NCBI GenBank assembly: GCA_024233135.1
Contig: JACKPZ010000002.1
Location: 124,001-188,000 of the forward strand
Reading direction: 5' to 3'
DNA from: Akkermansiaceae bacterium
Lineage (GTDB): Bacteria; Verrucomicrobiota; Verrucomicrobiia; Verrucomicrobiales; Akkermansiaceae
DNA: 64,000 nt
Shown here piece after piece: positions 26,726 through 36,331 of the stretch. The notes beneath the pieces are model-generated. The model was not told the origin of the DNA and ran no database searches. It saw only the letters and a program-made list of their open reading frames with translations. The position numbers and the translations under genes were made by a program. Position 1 is the first letter of the stretch; every line of letters starts with the position of its first letter.

Positions 26726-27504
26726 GCCAAGGATATCGATCGCTCGAAGCTCTGCTGCACGACGCGTTCTGGGAAGCGGAGGACGACGGCAGCGAGGTGC
26801 GGCTGATGGATTCGTTCCTCGCGGAACGGCCGGGACCGGCGCTGGAAATCGGCGCGGGATCGGGACGGCTGATGTTTCCGCTGCTGGAGGCGGGCCGGGA
26901 GATCGAGGGTTTGGAACTTTCCCCGGACATGCTGCGGCTGGCGCGCGATCGGGCGGAACGGCAAGGCCTCTCCCCCGCCCTGCACCAAGGGGACATGACG
27001 GATTGGAAGCCGGCCCGGAGTTATGCATCCTTGCTTGCACCGGCGTTCACGTTGCAACTGGCGTCCGACCCGGCGGCCACTCTGCGACATTGGCGGAGTT
27101 GGCTGGATCCGGGCGCAGGCCTCTATCTGACGATCTTCCTGCCGCTGGCGGAACTGGAGGGCGAACTGCCGGAAAACGAATGGTATGACGACCACGAGGC
27201 GCGCCTGCCGGACGGGCGCCGGGCGCGGGTGAGGACGCGGCACCGGATCGACCGGAAAACCCGCACGCTGCACCGGGAGCACCGGTATCGGATCGATGGC
27301 GGAAGACCGGAGATGCACGAGTCGCGGCAGACGCTGCGCTGGATGGAGCCGGCGGATTTGCCGGAACTGCTGGCGGGCTGCGGATTCCGACTGGAGCGAT
27401 GGTTTCCGGACTTCGATCCGGATGCGGCGGGCTGGGACCCGGCGGACCGGGACTTCGACGGGATCGTCACCTGCCATGCGCTGGCGACGGAGGAAAAAAG
27501 ATGA
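26722..27504 (+). CDS. SAM-dependent methyltransferase
   Basis: The 260-residue product is a class I methyltransferase. Motif I is ALEIGAGSGRLMFPLL, the acidic end of strand 2 is in GLELSPDMLRLARDRA, and LHQGDMTDW contributes the adenine-binding Asp. The C-terminal part (RHRIDRKTRTLHREHRYR) is basic with beta strands, as in small-molecule methyltransferases. Substrate is unknown. It is translationally coupled to the upstream membrane protein. Confidence 0.85.
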   Translation: MSQGYRSLEALLHDAFWEAEDDGSEVRLMDSFLAERPGPALEIGAGSGRLMFPLLEAGREIEGLELSPDMLRLARDRAERQGLSPALHQGDMTDWKPARSYASLLAPAFTLQLASDPAATLRHWRSWLDPGAGLYLTIFLPLAELEGELPENEWYDDHEARLPDGRRARVRTRHRIDRKTRTLHREHRYRIDGGRPEMHESRQTLRWMEPADLPELLAGCGFRLERWFPDFDPDAAGWDPADRDFDGIVTCHALATEEKR

Positions 27505-27570
27505 AGTTTTTTGAAAGATCCGGAAATGGCCAATCTTGACGGAGCGTGGGAATCCGGCCTATGACGGGCC

Positions 27571-29118
27571 GTGCCAAGGATCTCCCCCCTGCTCGTCTGC
27601 ACCGCCCTGATCGCGAACTTGTCCGGCCAGACGTGGGAGCGCGAGGATGTCGGGTTCGAGAACATCCAGAACCGGGCGCGCGAACTGGCGGCCAAGCCGT
27701 ATGAGGCGCCGGACAAGGACGCGCTGCCGGCGTGGATGCGGGAGCTGAGCTACGATCAATACCGGGACATCCGCTTCAATCCGGCGCAGGCGCTGTGGGC
27801 GGCGGACCAGCTTCCGTTCCGCGCGATGTTGTTTCATCCGGGATACCTGTTCCGGGAGCCGGTGACGTTGAATGAATTCACCCAGAGCCACCAGCAGCGG
27901 ATCCGATTCGCGGAGGCGTTCTTCGATTACGGCCCGTTGGTGTCGCACCGTGGCGAGCTGCCGCAGGACGGTGGTTTTTCGGGCTTCCGGTTGCACACGC
28001 CGCTGAACCGGCCGGACGTCTATGACGAACTGGTGGTGTTCCAGGGCGCGAGCTATTGGCGTGCGCTCGGCAGAGGGCAGAAATATGGAATCTCGTCGCG
28101 CGGCATCGCGGTGGACACCGGTGTGGATGGGACGAACGAGGAGTTTCCCGCCTTCCGCGAGTTCTGGCTGCGCAAGCCGGAGAAGGGCGATACCCAGGCG
28201 CGGATCTACGCGCTGCTGGACGGGCCGTCGTTCGCGGGCGCCTATGCGTTCCGCGTGCATCCGGACGATGAGACGCAGGTGGAGGTGCGCGCGGTGTTGT
28301 TCTGCCGCAAGGAGGTGAAACGCTTCGGCGTGGCGCCGATGTCGAGCATGTTCTGGTTCGGCGAAAACTCGCGGCGGCGCTTCGACGACTTCCGGCCGGA
28401 GGTGCACGACTCGGACGGACTCGCGATCCGGATGGGCAGCGGCGAGCGGATCTGGCGGCCGCTGAGCAACGACTCGGGCGGCCTGGGTTTCAGCGTGTTT
28501 CCGATGGAAAAATGTGACGGCTTCGGCTTGCTCCAGCGCGATCGGCGATTCGCAGCGTATGAGGATGGCGAGGCGGACTACCACCTGCGGCCGTCACTGT
28601 GGATCGAGCCGACATCGGACTGGGGCGCGGGCCATGTGCTGCTGATGGAGATTCCGACGGGCAACGAACTTTCCGACAACATCGTGGCGATGTGGGAGCC
28701 CGGGAAGACACCGAAACCGGGCGAGCGCGTCGAGTTTTCCTACCGCCAGCACTGGACGGAGAAGGCGGACGCCTCAGAGGCCGGCGGCATCGTCACCGCC
28801 ACCCGCACGGGCGTGCACGACTGGCAACCGGAGATGCGGACGATGATCGTGGAGTTCTCCGAGGTCGCTCCAGCGAAGGAGGACGGGCCCGCGCTCGCGG
28901 CGGAGGTCCGCGCCGTGGGCGAATCCGCGAAGCGGGTCAAGGTCGAGAACGTCACGGTGCAGCCGCTGCCGGGCGGACGCTGGCGCGTCGCGTTCCAACT
29001 CACGCCCGGCGAGGGCGTCGCGAAACTCGCGGAGGCCGGCCCCGTCGAGATGCGCTGCTGTCTGAAACGCGGTGACGATTTCCTGACCGAAACATGGGCG
29101 TATCGAGTCAATCCCTGA
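27571..29118 (+). CDS. opgG: Periplasmic glucan biosynthesis protein (OpgG/MdoG-like)
   Basis: This 515-residue protein belongs to the family needed for building osmoregulated periplasmic glucans. A short signal peptide runs to about residue 20 (GTG start, LLVCTALIANLSGQ). Family motifs are YDQYRDIRFNPAQALW near the N-terminus, FSGFRLHTPLNR, FQGASYWRALGRGQKYGISSRG and FRVHPDDETQVEV. In the second half are MSSMFWFGENSRR and VFPMEKCDGFGLLQRDRRFAAYEDGEA. Its 3' end overlaps the next gene by 25 bp, and opgH follows, so this is an opgG-X-opgH operon. Confidence 0.93.
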   Translation: MPRISPLLVCTALIANLSGQTWEREDVGFENIQNRARELAAKPYEAPDKDALPAWMRELSYDQYRDIRFNPAQALWAADQLPFRAMLFHPGYLFREPVTLNEFTQSHQQRIRFAEAFFDYGPLVSHRGELPQDGGFSGFRLHTPLNRPDVYDELVVFQGASYWRALGRGQKYGISSRGIAVDTGVDGTNEEFPAFREFWLRKPEKGDTQARIYALLDGPSFAGAYAFRVHPDDETQVEVRAVLFCRKEVKRFGVAPMSSMFWFGENSRRRFDDFRPEVHDSDGLAIRMGSGERIWRPLSNDSGGLGFSVFPMEKCDGFGLLQRDRRFAAYEDGEADYHLRPSLWIEPTSDWGAGHVLLMEIPTGNELSDNIVAMWEPGKTPKPGERVEFSYRQHWTEKADASEAGGIVTATRTGVHDWQPEMRTMIVEFSEVAPAKEDGPALAAEVRAVGESAKRVKVENVTVQPLPGGRWRVAFQLTPGEGVAKLAEAGPVEMRCCLKRGDDFLTETWAYRVNP

Positions 29119-29684
29119 ACACGCTGCGACCGCTCAGCGAGACGGAACTCGCGGAGTGGGAGGAAGCCTACGCCGCCGTCGAGGCGTACCTCGGCGCGTT
29201 GCGGCTGCGCAACCGGCTGCTGGTGGCGGAACTGGTGCGCGGCATCCTGTGGCGGGCCTCGGCGCGGCAGGTCTCCGAGCCGGAGAAGGCGCCTCGGGTG
29301 CTGGCGATGGAGGAGGCTCTGGCGGAAATCGCGGACTGGACGCAGGACGTGCTGGACATCCCGTTGGAGAACCGGCGCCTGATGGCGCGCGGACGTCTCG
29401 CGCTGCTGCTGGCTGGCATGCCTGACAAGTGGCAGGGCGTGTTCCTCACACCGGCGCCATGGCCGCCGGACTTCGTGGCGGCGATGAAATCTTCGTATCT
29501 CGCGGCGGGCCCGCGTTTCGCGGAGCTGACGATGGTGCCGAGGCCGCTGGAGTTCAACGCCATCGGCTCGAGCGCCGCGCAGTGGTGGGAGACCATGGAC
29601 CGCAAACCGATCGTCCGTTTCATGTTCGTGGCGCTGCTGGGCGCGCTCGGGCTGGTGGCCGCATGGTATATCTTTCTCGAGTGA
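29094..29684 (+). CDS. Membrane-anchored protein of unknown function between opgG and opgH
   Basis: I do not recognise this 196-residue protein. It is largely helical and acidic at its start (SETELAEWEEAYAAVEAYLGALRLRNRLL), has a soluble middle (PLENRRLMARGRLALLLAG, LTPAPWPPDFV) and ends in one membrane helix (FMFVALLGALGLVAAWYIFLE). It overlaps opgG by 25 bp, and its stop overlaps the opgH start (TGATG). That tight coupling makes a role in periplasmic glucan assembly likely, for instance as a scaffold or regulator of OpgH, but this is inference. Confidence 0.7.
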   Translation: MGVSSQSLNTLRPLSETELAEWEEAYAAVEAYLGALRLRNRLLVAELVRGILWRASARQVSEPEKAPRVLAMEEALAEIADWTQDVLDIPLENRRLMARGRLALLLAGMPDKWQGVFLTPAPWPPDFVAAMKSSYLAAGPRFAELTMVPRPLEFNAIGSSAAQWWETMDRKPIVRFMFVALLGALGLVAAWYIFLE

Positions 29685-31861
29685 TGCAAACCGACGATCC
29701 GGAACGCCCGGCCGAGCAGGCGCCCTTCTACGGGCGGCGGAAAACGACGTTCCGGCGTTTCGTGTTCTTCAGCTCGGTGTTCGTGACAAACCTCGCGTGC
29801 TGCGCGTGGCTGGCGGACCTGTTCTGGCGGATGGGTTTCCAGAAGGCGCACTACCCGGTGATGGCGGTGTTCATCGTCCTCAACGGATTGCTGACGCTGG
29901 GGTCCTTCCACGCGTTGTTCGGGTTTTTCGCCGGATGGACCGGCCGCAAGGGCAAGGCGGCGCGCATCATGAGCCTCGCCGACGGCGTGGAAGGGCCGCT
30001 GAAGAAACGCCACGCGGTGGTGATGCCGGTCTACAATGAGGACAGCGTGAAGACCTGCGCGCGGATCGAGGCGATCCACCGCTCGATCGCGGCGACCGGA
30101 CACCTCGACTCCTTCGACTTCTTCATCCTCAGCGACACCCGCGACCTCGACCTCTGGGTGCTGGAGGAAACGTCGTGGGCGAACCTCTGCCGCAAGCTCG
30201 GCGGATTCGGCCGCATCTACTACAGGCGACGCAGGACCAACGAAAACCGCAAGGCCGGCAACATCGGCGACTTCGTCCGCAAGTGGGGAGGAAACTACGA
30301 GGCGATGCTGGTGCTCGACGCCGACAGCCTGATGGACGGCAACGACATCCTGCGCATGGCGCGGGTGATGGAGGCGCATCCGAAACTCGGCATCCTGCAG
30401 ACACCGCCGAAGTTGATCCGCGGCGCCTCGGTGTTCACGCGGCTCCAGCAGTTCGCAATGCGGCTCTACGGCCCGTTGTTCGTACGCGGCCTGAATTTCT
30501 GGCAGCTCGGCGGCGGCAGCTACTGGGGGCACAACGCGTTCATCCGCATCCAGCCGTTCTCCGAATACTGCGAGCTGCCGGCGCTGCCCGGGCGCGAGCC
30601 GTTCGGCGGCCGCATCCTGAGCCATGACTTCGTCGAGGCGGCGCTGATGGTCGCCCGCGGTTGGGAGGTGTGGCTGGCATGGGACGTCGAGGGTACCTAC
30701 GAAGAGGCTCCGCCGACATTGATGGACCATTTGGTTCGCGACCGCCGCTGGTGTCAGGGAAACCTGCAGCACTTGTGGCTCATCTTCGCCCGCAAGCTGC
30801 CGTTCTCGGTGCGGATGCACCTTTTCATGGGAATCATGGCTTATCTCGGCAGCCCGTTGTGGTTCCTCTTCCTGTTGTTAGGAACCTGGGTCGCGTGGGA
30901 TCGGATGGAAAGCGGTCTCAGCCAACTGCCCTTCGAGAGTCTGGTCGACCGCTGGTTCGGCATCGATGGCGTGCAGCAGAGCCTGATCCTCACCGCGGTG
31001 ATCTTCACCTTGCTGTTTCTGCCGAAGATCCTCGCGGTGCTGCGGGCCCTGCTTGTCCCCCACATCCGGCGGGGCTTCGGCGGCATGCTGCCGATCGTCT
31101 CCGGGGCGATGATCGAAACGGTGGTTTCCGTCCTGCTGGCGCCCTCCGTAATGGTCGCCCACACGATGATGGTGCTCTCGATCCTCTCCGGCCGCGCGGT
31201 CGGCTGGGGAAACCAGAACCGCGAAACCGACGGCACGGCGTGGTTCGACGCCTTCCGCATCCACGCGCCTCAATTGCTGCTCGGCCTGATCTGGACGGCG
31301 GTGGCGATCCGGATCGGCTATTCGCCCGACGAGCCCTTCCGGCTTCAGAACTACGCGTTCGCCGCGTGGATGTCCCCCATCCTCGCCGGGCTGATCCTCT
31401 CCGCGCCGGTGTCCGTCTGGACCAGCCGCAGCCGTTACGGCCGCGCGCTCCGCCACCGAAGCCTGCTCTGCACACCCGAGGAACTCGACCCACCGGAGAT
31501 CCTGCGGCTCGCGGACGATGCGAACGCGGCGGTCGACCCCGCCCTCGACGCATCCCGTGAGGCCCGGCGCGGCTTGGTGGCGGCGATCGTGGACCCCTAT
31601 GTGAACGGCGTGCACGTTTCCCTTCTCGAAGCCTGCGAGATCCAGCCGGAAGCCGAGGAACTCGCGGAGCGATGCCTCGCCGGCGGTCCCGCCGGACTGG
31701 GCAAGGAGGAGCTTTCGGAACTGCTCTATCATTCGGCCGCGATGCTGATGATGCACCGCGCCGTATGGCTGCGTGCGTCGGACGGAATTCACTCGACCTG
31801 GACGCGCGCGGTGGAAAGCTATCGCCAACGGCTTGATTTCCCCGGGGCCGATCCCATTTAA
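29684..31861 (+). CDS. opgH: Glucans biosynthesis glucosyltransferase (OpgH/MdoH-like)
   Basis: This inner-membrane GT2 glucosyltransferase makes and extrudes the beta-glucan backbone. In 725 residues there are two N-terminal helices, then the GT2 domain with AVVMPVYNEDS, VLDADSLM (metal-binding DxD), LSHDFVEAALM and the QxxRW-type signature DRRWCQGNLQH. About six more helices follow, and a C-terminal tail with LIWTAVAIRIGY. It starts at the ATG at 29684, overlapping the previous stop. This and opgG are normally proteobacterial functions, so the operon here is notable. Confidence 0.93.
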   Translation: MQTDDPERPAEQAPFYGRRKTTFRRFVFFSSVFVTNLACCAWLADLFWRMGFQKAHYPVMAVFIVLNGLLTLGSFHALFGFFAGWTGRKGKAARIMSLADGVEGPLKKRHAVVMPVYNEDSVKTCARIEAIHRSIAATGHLDSFDFFILSDTRDLDLWVLEETSWANLCRKLGGFGRIYYRRRRTNENRKAGNIGDFVRKWGGNYEAMLVLDADSLMDGNDILRMARVMEAHPKLGILQTPPKLIRGASVFTRLQQFAMRLYGPLFVRGLNFWQLGGGSYWGHNAFIRIQPFSEYCELPALPGREPFGGRILSHDFVEAALMVARGWEVWLAWDVEGTYEEAPPTLMDHLVRDRRWCQGNLQHLWLIFARKLPFSVRMHLFMGIMAYLGSPLWFLFLLLGTWVAWDRMESGLSQLPFESLVDRWFGIDGVQQSLILTAVIFTLLFLPKILAVLRALLVPHIRRGFGGMLPIVSGAMIETVVSVLLAPSVMVAHTMMVLSILSGRAVGWGNQNRETDGTAWFDAFRIHAPQLLLGLIWTAVAIRIGYSPDEPFRLQNYAFAAWMSPILAGLILSAPVSVWTSRSRYGRALRHRSLLCTPEELDPPEILRLADDANAAVDPALDASREARRGLVAAIVDPYVNGVHVSLLEACEIQPEAEELAERCLAGGPAGLGKEELSELLYHSAAMLMMHRAVWLRASDGIHSTWTRAVESYRQRLDFPGADPI

Positions 31862-31872
31862 TCCCGCCAGCG

Positions 31873-33051
31873 ATGCTTCAACTAAACCCGGACCTCAACG
31901 ATCTCGTCACGGATGCCGCCGCCGCCCTCGCCGCGCGACTCCAAACCACCGCCACCATCACCGCCGCGGCCCCCGGCCGCGTCAACCTGATCGGCGAGCA
32001 CATCGATTACTGCGACGGATTCGTCCTGCCCTTCGCCATCGACCGCTACATCGTGATCGCCGGCGCGGCCAACGGCACCAGCGAGGCCCGCATCGCCACC
32101 GCGCTCGGGGATTCCATCGCCGTGCTCGACGTTTCCAACCCGCAGGAACCCTCCGAGCCCAAGTGGGCCAACTACATCCGCGGCGTGATCCGCGGCTTCC
32201 AGGACCGCGGACATTCGGTGCCCGGCTTCGACGCGTTCATCCTCTCTTCGGTGCCCGGCGGTGCGGGGCTTTCCTCCTCTGCGGCGCTCGAGTGCGCGAC
32301 CGCCACGTTTCTCGAAGGTCTGCTCGACACCCGGCTCGAGACCAAGGAAAAAGCCTTGCTGAGCCAGAAGGCGGAGCATGATTTCGCCAACGTGCCCTGC
32401 GGCATCATGGACCAGTTCGCCTCCGCCTTCGGAAAACCGAACCGCCTGGTCCTGATCGACTGCCGCAGCGGCGAACCGGAGCTGGTGCCCTTCGAGAACC
32501 CGGACCTCACCGTGCTCATCTCCAACACGATGGTGCACCACGAACTTTCCGACGGCGGCTATGCCTCGCGCCGGAAAAACACCGAGGACGGCCTCAAGAT
32601 GCTCGGCAAACAATCGTGGCGCGATGTCACCGAGGACGATGTCCGCGGCAACTGGGACCGCCTTGGCGACCCGGTGAACCGCCGCGCCCGCCACGTCGTG
32701 GGCGAGATCGCCCGCACCGTCGCCGCCGCCTCGGCGCTCGGTCGCAATGACTTCGAAACGCTCGGCCCGCTGATGTATGCGAGCCACGAATCCCTTCGCG
32801 ACGACTTCGAGGTCTCCTGCAAGGAACTCGACATCATGGTCGACATCGCACGCAAGATCGGCCGCAACGGCGGAGTGATCGGCGCGCGGATGACGGGAGG
32901 CGGTTTCGGCGGCTCCACCGTCACGCTTTGCGAGTCCCGCAAGGCGTCGGATATCGCCGAGACGCTTGCCTCCGAATACGAGAAAATCACCGGCATCACG
33001 CCCCAGATCTTCGCGTCACGGCCGTCGCTGGGCGCGCATCTGGTCGTTTAG
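31873..33051 (+). CDS. galK: Galactokinase
   Basis: A GHMP kinase of 392 residues that phosphorylates galactose at C1 (Leloir pathway). Signatures are GRVNLIGEHIDYCDGFVLPFAID (galactokinase motif), the ATP loop SSVPGGAGLSSSAALECA, and near the C-terminus GARMTGGGFGGSTVTLC (GHMP motif 3). The length is typical. It lies 11 bp after opgH and might be co-transcribed with the glucan genes. No galT or galE is nearby. Confidence 0.95.
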   Translation: MLQLNPDLNDLVTDAAAALAARLQTTATITAAAPGRVNLIGEHIDYCDGFVLPFAIDRYIVIAGAANGTSEARIATALGDSIAVLDVSNPQEPSEPKWANYIRGVIRGFQDRGHSVPGFDAFILSSVPGGAGLSSSAALECATATFLEGLLDTRLETKEKALLSQKAEHDFANVPCGIMDQFASAFGKPNRLVLIDCRSGEPELVPFENPDLTVLISNTMVHHELSDGGYASRRKNTEDGLKMLGKQSWRDVTEDDVRGNWDRLGDPVNRRARHVVGEIARTVAAASALGRNDFETLGPLMYASHESLRDDFEVSCKELDIMVDIARKIGRNGGVIGARMTGGGFGGSTVTLCESRKASDIAETLASEYEKITGITPQIFASRPSLGAHLVV

Positions 33052-33157
33052 CAACGAATCCGGCCATCACGAGGCGGTGGCCGGGAAGCGTCCCGGATGA
33101 AGCGGATCCGTCGTTCCACGGCGTTGCGGACCCGCGCGATCGCGTAACGGAGTCGGT

Positions 33158-33186
33158 TTGACCATCAGGAATTCTTAAATTCTAAT
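33158..33186 (+). promoter_or_regulatory. Sigma-70-type promoter for the PEP-CTERM-like gene
   Basis: TTGACC at 33158-33163, a 17-bp spacer and TCTAAT at 33181-33186 each match the consensus hexamers at five of six positions. This would start transcription about 55 nt before the ATG at 33249. Confidence 0.55.
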
Positions 33187-33248
33187 GGCACCCGATTTTC
33201 GGCCCTTCCCTCGTAGACGGGAATCGGCCGGAGAACTCCGCCTCCATC

Positions 33249-33917
33249 ATGAAACTCTTGTCCCTGATCCTGTCGCTGGGTGCCGTCGGTCTGGCATCAT
33301 CCGCCCGCGCCGCGAATATCATCGACTCGATCTACGGGGTCGGCGCGGGAAGCTTCGAACTGCCGGGGCACGGCGCGGCGCAGTATGAGACCCTGGCTTC
33401 GGGAGACACCGACATTTCCGGCTGGATCGTCGATCCAACCACCATCGACTGGGTGAAAGACTCGGTCTGGAACGCATCGGACGGCTCCTACTCGATCGAC
33501 CTCAATGGTTCGCCATCCGGCATCGGTGGCATCCACACCGTGATTCCGACGACGGCGGGCACCACGTATCGGGTGACTTTCGACATCGCGGCGTTCAACG
33601 CGCCCGGCAGCGCGACGGACCCGAAGACGATGGACGTGAACGCCGGTGGGACCAGCACCTCGTTTTCGCTCGCCGCATCACACAGCTACAGTGTGCCGTT
33701 CAGCCTGCCCCTGGTGGTCACCTGGCACTCGCACTTCGTCGAGTTCACCGCCACCGGCAGTTCCGCGACCATTGGTTTCCTATCGACGGTTCCCGGCGAT
33801 GGATCGGCGATGTTGCTGGACAACGTGTCGGTGGAAGCCGTCCCCGAAACGTCCGGAGCCCTTCTCGCCGCCCTCGGCCTGCTGGTCCCCCTGATGGTCC
33901 GCCGACGTTCCGTCTGA
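33249..33917 (+). CDS. Secreted choice-of-anchor-C/DUF642-like protein with PEP-CTERM-like tail
   Basis: The 222-residue product has a signal peptide (MKLLSLILSLGAVGLASSARA). Its body resembles DUF642 or choice-of-anchor-C proteins (GSFELPGHGAAQYETLASGD, then WIVDPTTIDWVKDSVWNASDG, YSIDLNG). The end has the PEP-CTERM layout: VPETSG, a hydrophobic stretch (ALLAALGLLVPLMV) and RRRSV. Such tails are thought to direct sorting by exosortase in EPS-producing bacteria (family knowledge). No exosortase gene is in the window. It has its own promoter and terminator, so it is monocistronic. Confidence 0.85.
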   Translation: MKLLSLILSLGAVGLASSARAANIIDSIYGVGAGSFELPGHGAAQYETLASGDTDISGWIVDPTTIDWVKDSVWNASDGSYSIDLNGSPSGIGGIHTVIPTTAGTTYRVTFDIAAFNAPGSATDPKTMDVNAGGTSTSFSLAASHSYSVPFSLPLVVTWHSHFVEFTATGSSATIGFLSTVPGDGSAMLLDNVSVEAVPETSGALLAALGLLVPLMVRRRSV

Positions 33918-33946
33918 AACCCCTTCCCCCAAGTTCCCCCACGGAA

Positions 33947-33979
33947 AAGGGCGCGGACCGTATCGCGGTCCGCGCCCTT
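33947..33979 (+). terminator. Perfect 14-bp-stem terminator hairpin
   Basis: The stem AAGGGCGCGGACCG (33947-33960) pairs perfectly with CGGTCCGCGCCCTT (33966-33979) around a TATCG loop, 30 bp after the PEP-CTERM-like gene. The downstream run is weakly T-rich (GATTGCACATTGTT). Confidence 0.8.
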
Positions 33980-34248
33980 GATTGCACATTGTTCCCCCCA
34001 AAGATTCCGCGGTTTTGTTCCGCCGGCATGGATCGGGTTCCCCCCGGATTCCAATCCGGCCTGATGCGGTAAGACACGCGGTATCAGGAATATGTCGGAA
34101 AGGTTTTCAGTTTGCCGTGGCTCGCTGTCGCCTTTCGTTGGAGATAAAATTACCCTGATTTTCGGGTTTCTGAAGCATTATGAGGTCCGAGATCCGGCCA
34201 GTTGGTCCCGATACCGGACATGCGGACCCCACGCGAATGCGGATCGGT

Positions 34249-34995
34249 TCAATTCCCGGCCTGCCGTCGCACGATCCAGGCGAGAAACTCCTGGTTTCCA
34301 TCGGTTCCGGTGATGGGTGACGGGATGCAGCCGGCCCACTGGAAATCCGGCGTATCGTCGACGAACTCACGGATTTTTCCGATCGCCCGCTCGTGCAGCG
34401 CCGGATCGCGGACGATTCCACCTTTGGAGATGTCCTCGCGTTGCAATTCGAACTGCGGCTTGATCAGGCAGACGACGGCGCCTTCCTCGTCGAGCACACC
34501 GAACACCGCGGGCAGCACCTTGGTGAGGGAGATGAACGAGAGGTCCATCACCGCAAGTCGGACGGTTTCGCCCAGATCCTCGGGCCGCATGTGGCGCGCG
34601 TTGAAACGCTCTTTGACGACCACCCGCGGGTCGTTGCGGAGTTTCCAGACAAGTTGGTTGGTTCCGACGTCGACCGCATGCACACGGGCCGCCCCGCGCT
34701 GCAGCAGACAATCGGTGAAACCACCGGTGGAGGCCCCGACATCGATGCACGTCCACCCGGCGGGATCGATCTCGAAGGCATCCAGCGCCGCCTCGATCTT
34801 GAGTCCGCCGCGGCCGACAAAACGCGGTTTTTCCTTCACCTCGAGAGGTGCGTCGAGCGGCAGTTTCGCGCTCGGTTTGGAAACCACGGCATCGCCACTG
34901 CGGACCTCGCCGGCCAGGATCAGGCGCTTGGCCTGCTCGCGGGAGTCGCAGAGTCCGCGGGCCATCAGGAGGGCGTCGGCACGTTCGGTTTTCAT
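34249..34995 (-). CDS. tlyA: TlyA-type rRNA 2'-O-methyltransferase
   Basis: The protein has 248 residues: an N-terminal S4 RNA-binding domain (about 1-60, MKTERADALLMARGL, GEVRSGD), then an FtsJ-like methyltransferase domain. Motifs are TCIDVGASTGGFTDCLLQRGA (SAM motif I), VAVMDLSFISLTKVLPAV and VCLIKPQFELQRE (a catalytic Lys lies in this region). In Mycobacterium TlyA methylates cytidines of 16S and 23S rRNA, affecting capreomycin sensitivity. The start at 34995 matches the S4 N-terminus; the longer frame to 35118 is rejected. It is divergent from DAHP synthase. Confidence 0.9.
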   Translation of the reverse strand: MKTERADALLMARGLCDSREQAKRLILAGEVRSGDAVVSKPSAKLPLDAPLEVKEKPRFVGRGGLKIEAALDAFEIDPAGWTCIDVGASTGGFTDCLLQRGAARVHAVDVGTNQLVWKLRNDPRVVVKERFNARHMRPEDLGETVRLAVMDLSFISLTKVLPAVFGVLDEEGAVVCLIKPQFELQREDISKGGIVRDPALHERAIGKIREFVDDTPDFQWAGCIPSPITGTDGNQEFLAWIVRRQAGN

Positions 34996-35106
34996 CGATT
35001 GGAGTTCCCACGCAGGGAAGCAGTCGGCCGCGCCGGCCGCAAGCCCGCCTGCGGATCGGAACTTGCGGCTTGCCTCCCGGGCGTTCCGCCGCCAACGATC
35101 CGCCGC

Positions 35107-36186
35107 GTGACGCGCCACCGAACCGACGACCTCCGAATCACCGGCCTCAATCCGCTTATTTCCCCCGCGGTGCTGGGGTATTATCTACCGATCACCGAGG
35201 CCGCCTCCGAACTCGTCGCCGGCGCACGGGCCCAGGCCGACGCCATTCTGCGCCGCGAGGACGACCGCCTTCTCGCGGTGGTGGGCCCCTGCTCGATCCA
35301 CGACCCGCAAGCCGCTCTCGAATACGCCAACAAGCTGCTGCCCGTCGCGCAGCGCCTGAAAGACGACGTGTTCGTCATCATGCGCGTCTATTTTGAAAAG
35401 CCACGGACCACCGTCGGCTGGAAGGGTCTCATCAACGACCCGAACCTCGACGACTCGTTCGACATCAACCGCGGCCTGCGCGCCGCCCGCAGCCTGCTGC
35501 TCGATCTCGCCAACATGGGGGTGCCCGCGGGCACCGAATTCCTCGACACGATCTCGCCGCAATACATCGCCGACCTGATTTCATGGGGCGCGATCGGCGC
35601 GCGGACCACGGAGTGCCAGGTCCACCGCGAACTCGCTTCGGGACTTTCGATGCCCGTTGGTTTCAAAAACGGAACCGGCGGTTCGATCCAGATCGCCCTG
35701 GACGCGATCCAATCGGCCTCACGTCCGCACCACTTCCTTTCGGTTACGAAACAAGGCGTGTCCGCCATCGTTTCAACCACCGGCAACGAGTCCTGCCACC
35801 TCATCCTGCGCGGCGGCAAAGCCGGCCCGAACTATGACAAGGCGGCCGTCGAAGAAGTCACGAAAATGCTTCGCGAGCAGGGATTGGTCGAGTCGGTCAT
35901 GATCGATTGCTCGCACGGAAACTCGCTGAAGGACTTCCGCAACCAGCCCTTGGTCGCCAAGGACCTCGCCCACCAGATCGCGGACGGAAACCAGGTGATC
36001 ACCTCGCTGATGATCGAGTCGAACCTCGTCGAAGGTGCGCAGAAACTCAGCACGGATCCCGGCGGACTCGTCTACGGACAGTCGATCACCGACGCATGCC
36101 TCGGCTGGGACGAAACCGTCGACGTGCTCGACATGCTCGCCGACGCCGTCCGCACCCGCCGCGGTGCCGCGGTGCAGACGACCTGA
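35107..36186 (+). CDS. aroG: 3-deoxy-D-arabino-heptulosonate 7-phosphate (DAHP) synthase, class I
   Basis: This first shikimate-pathway enzyme condenses PEP and erythrose-4-phosphate. The 359 residues contain the AroFGH-type motifs VVGPCSIHDP, YFEKPRTTVGWKGLINDP, PAGTEFLDTISPQYIADLISWGAIGARTTECQ, MPVGFKNGTGG and IDCSHGNS (metal/active site). The usual TTESQ reads TTECQ here. The start is the GTG at 35107, and the long upstream frame is the antisense of tlyA. Which feedback inhibitor it responds to cannot be told, so the symbol is by family. Confidence 0.92.
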   Translation: MTRHRTDDLRITGLNPLISPAVLGYYLPITEAASELVAGARAQADAILRREDDRLLAVVGPCSIHDPQAALEYANKLLPVAQRLKDDVFVIMRVYFEKPRTTVGWKGLINDPNLDDSFDINRGLRAARSLLLDLANMGVPAGTEFLDTISPQYIADLISWGAIGARTTECQVHRELASGLSMPVGFKNGTGGSIQIALDAIQSASRPHHFLSVTKQGVSAIVSTTGNESCHLILRGGKAGPNYDKAAVEEVTKMLREQGLVESVMIDCSHGNSLKDFRNQPLVAKDLAHQIADGNQVITSLMIESNLVEGAQKLSTDPGGLVYGQSITDACLGWDETVDVLDMLADAVRTRRGAAVQTT

Positions 36187-36331
36187 GCGCGAAGCCGGGA
36201 GATCGGATCGGAAATCATGCGGAGGATCTGCAAAGAACCGCCGGATTATCAATGCACTTGAAAATTTCCCAGTTCGTGACTTGCGATGCGCATCGAACCT
36301 GCCATCCTCGCCCAGCCTCCGATTCTGGACC

